Below are positions 8,301 to 9,437 of a stretch of 9,437 nt of DNA, one piece after another. How positions within the stretch are numbered: the first letter of the stretch is position 1; every line of letters begins with the position of its first letter. The stretch is taken from contig JASBTC010000075.1 of the NCBI GenBank assembly GCA_030148625.1, positions 1-9,437 on the forward strand, given 5' to 3'. Below the pieces are notes generated by a model, which was not told where the DNA came from, made no database searches, and saw only the letters and a program-made list of their open reading frames with translations. This DNA comes from Sphingobium sp. (GTDB taxonomy: Bacteria > Pseudomonadota > Alphaproteobacteria > Sphingomonadales > Sphingomonadaceae). The position numbers were made by a program, and so were the translations under genes.

Positions 8301-8636
8301 CTAAATGATCCGAGGTACTCCTCGTTGGCGATCAGCGCAGCCCTCGCCAGCGATCAAGAGGTCGAGCAACATCTCGAAGTCGTTTGCAACGTGCAGTTTC
8401 TCGCGAGCAGCGGGGACGTGGTCCGCTTGGGTGCGGATCGCCCCGGAAGCTTCGCGCAGGCATTTAAGTATCTGTTTTGAAATAACATACTCGTTACGAA
8501 GGTCTTCGGCTTTCCGGCAAATATGTGCCTTCAAAGCAGCAAATGCCTCAGTATCGAAGGTTTCCGATGCCAACAGCCGCATCGTCGAGCGACGTTGCAA
8601 CTCTTCCAGCTGAAGATCGTAATCGTTCACATTCAT
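8301..8636 (-). CDS. Unrecognised 111-residue hypothetical protein
   Basis: The frame runs from ATG 8636 (MNVNDYDLQLEELQRR) to TAG at 8301-8303. I do not recognise a family. The sequence reads like a real soluble, mostly helical protein: amphipathic segments LQLEELQRRSTMRLL, AFAALKAHICRKAEDLRNEY and DFEMLLDLLIAGEG, three Cys with no metal-site spacing, and no signal or membrane segment. Codons are mixed, using ATA, CTT, TTA-poor and many A/T-ending codons, unlike the strongly GC-ending neighbours, in a stretch of about 53% G+C. There is no good ribosome site. A weak TTGGAA-17 nt-TAGAGC promoter (8672-8644) would start transcription almost at the ATG, so a leaderless mRNA is conceivable. A TTG at 8672 would extend it by 12 residues. 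It lies between the tRNA array and uvrD and could be acquired DNA. An overlapping plus-strand frame is less convincing. Confidence 0.55.
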   Translation of the reverse strand: MNVNDYDLQLEELQRRSTMRLLASETFDTEAFAALKAHICRKAEDLRNEYVISKQILKCLREASGAIRTQADHVPAAREKLHVANDFEMLLDLLIAGEGCADRQRGVPRII

Positions 8637-8755
8637 GTCAAATGCTCTAGGCTGACAACGTCTGCTTTCCAATAGGTGGGCTGAAAAGCTGCCGGACCAC
8701 TTCCCACCCTCTTAGGCCATTCCTGCTTTTGCGAATGAGGACGGGGCAACGCCGT

Positions 8756-9437
8756 TCAGGCCAGCGTGACGAAGCTGTCCATCACCCGCTTGCGGCCGGC
8801 GGTTTCGAAGTCGATTTCCAGCTTGTTGCCCTCGATCGCGGCGATCGTGCCATAGCCGAATTTCTGGTGGAAGACACGCTGGCCGACGGACACATCGTCG
8901 CGGCCCTTGTTGCCGAGCGATACGGCGGAGGTGCGGGCTTCGACGATTCGCACGGGCTCGCGGCTGAACTGGCCGCTGCTCTGGGCGCGCTGCCAGCCGG
9001 GGCCGCGCGATGAACCGCGCGCGACATTGGCGAAGGGATCGTCCCGTTCCAACCAGTTGGCGCGCCAGAGCGAGGCACCGCCGGACATGCTGCTTTCCTC
9101 GTCCATATGTTCGGGCGGCAATTCGCCGACGAAACGGGAGGGGATGGAACTGGTCCACTGGCCATAGATGCGGCGGTTGGCCGCGTGAAGGATGGTGCAG
9201 CGCTTGCGCGCGCGGGTGATCGCCACATAGGCGAGGCGCCGTTCCTCCTCCAGACTGTTGAGCCCGCCTTCGTCCAGCGCGCGCTGCGAGGGGAAGATGC
9301 CTTCCTCCCAGCCGGCGAGGAAGACATTGTCGAATTCCAGCCCCTTGGCGGCGTGGATGGTCATGATGGTGAGCTTCTGCTCATCCTGCTGCGCCTCATT
9401 GTCCATGACCAGGCTGACATGTTCGAGGAAGGCGCCC
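8756..9437 (-). CDS. uvrD: UvrD/PcrA-type DNA helicase, C-terminal part (5' end outside window)
   Basis: About 226 C-terminal residues are present; the N-terminal ATPase core lies beyond the right edge. Superfamily 1A helicase motif V reads LTIMTIHAAKGLEFDNVFLAGWEEG with the following FPSQRAL. Motif VI reads EEERRLAYVAITRARKR, with the ATP-contacting arginine. After RIYGQWTSSIPSRFVGELP comes a variable linker (Ser/Arg-rich) and a C-terminal Tudor-like DUF3553-type domain (DDVSVGQRVFHQKFGYGTIAAIEGNKLEIDF). That layout is typical of UvrD/PcrA, which unwinds DNA in excision and mismatch repair and removes RecA filaments or stalled RNA polymerase. UvrD versus PcrA naming cannot be settled from this part. 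No terminator is obvious in the 119 nt after the stop. Confidence 0.94.
   Translation of the reverse strand, partial: GAFLEHVSLVMDNEAQQDEQKLTIMTIHAAKGLEFDNVFLAGWEEGIFPSQRALDEGGLNSLEEERRLAYVAITRARKRCTILHAANRRIYGQWTSSIPSRFVGELPPEHMDEESSMSGGASLWRANWLERDDPFANVARGSSRGPGWQRAQSSGQFSREPVRIVEARTSAVSLGNKGRDDVSVGQRVFHQKFGYGTIAAIEGNKLEIDFETAGRKRVMDSFVTLA

Noticed and set aside
8235..8480. Plus-strand 81-residue frame starting TTG
   Set aside because: It overlaps the more convincing minus-strand gene, starts with TTG and has no ribosome site. It remains a minor alternative because neither strand has a recognised family.
8100..8755. Attachment-site copy of the tRNA 3' end that would mark an integrated element
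   Set aside because: Reading through to uvrD I find only a short partial match (CTAGGCT near 8647) and no integrase, so an island cannot be claimed.

Overview
The window is a GC-rich (roughly two-thirds G+C), gene-dense bacterial chromosome segment that looks like a sphingomonad alphaproteobacterium. Three things point there: protein sequence style (ribosomal protein S1, a class II-type AroA, the FYDLN-acid small protein), the conserved aroA-cmk-rpsA block, and intergenic palindromes built on a 'TCGACTTCGCTC' core that are familiar from sphingomonad genomes. The taxonomic call is inference; no rRNA is present. Apart from the FYDLN gene and the tRNAs, every protein gene is on the minus strand.

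Layout, left to right. (1) 1-2941, minus: a two-gene unit of a five-haem periplasmic cytochrome c (c554-like) and, overlapping its stop codon (TGATG), a lipoprotein with two GlcG/HbpS-type domains, cut off by the left window edge. A 141-bp mosaic of palindromic repeats (1377-1517) sits in frame between the lipoprotein's ATG and its lipobox. (2) 3124-5125: rpsA (30S protein S1, six S1 domains) with a strong UUCG-loop terminator and a ~200-nt leader. (3) 5126-7155: cmk and aroA, overlapping by ATGA, so aroA-cmk(-rpsA) reads as one housekeeping block. (4) 7156-7301: a divergent intergenic region, then a plus-strand zinc-ribbon/acidic-tail protein of the FYDLN_acid family. (5) 7729-8099: three identical tRNA-Ala(GGC) genes in a ~148-bp tandem repeat. 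(6) 8100-8755: a lower-GC patch (about 52-53% by hand count) holding one unrecognised 111-residue ORF. (7) 8756-9437: the C-terminal end of a UvrD/PcrA helicase, running off the right edge.

Functionally, aroA (shikimate pathway), cmk (CMP/dCMP phosphorylation) and rpsA (translation initiation) are housekeeping genes in their usual cluster. The cytochrome/HbpS pair is the least understood unit: both products should be exported, one carries covalent haem and the other belongs to a family with haem-binding members, and they appear translationally coupled. I see no CRISPR array, insertion sequence, phage gene or defence system. The best leads are the repeat insertion inside the lipoprotein start region, the coupled cytochrome/HbpS pair, the tRNA-Ala triplication beside a compositionally distinct patch, and two details of AroA.
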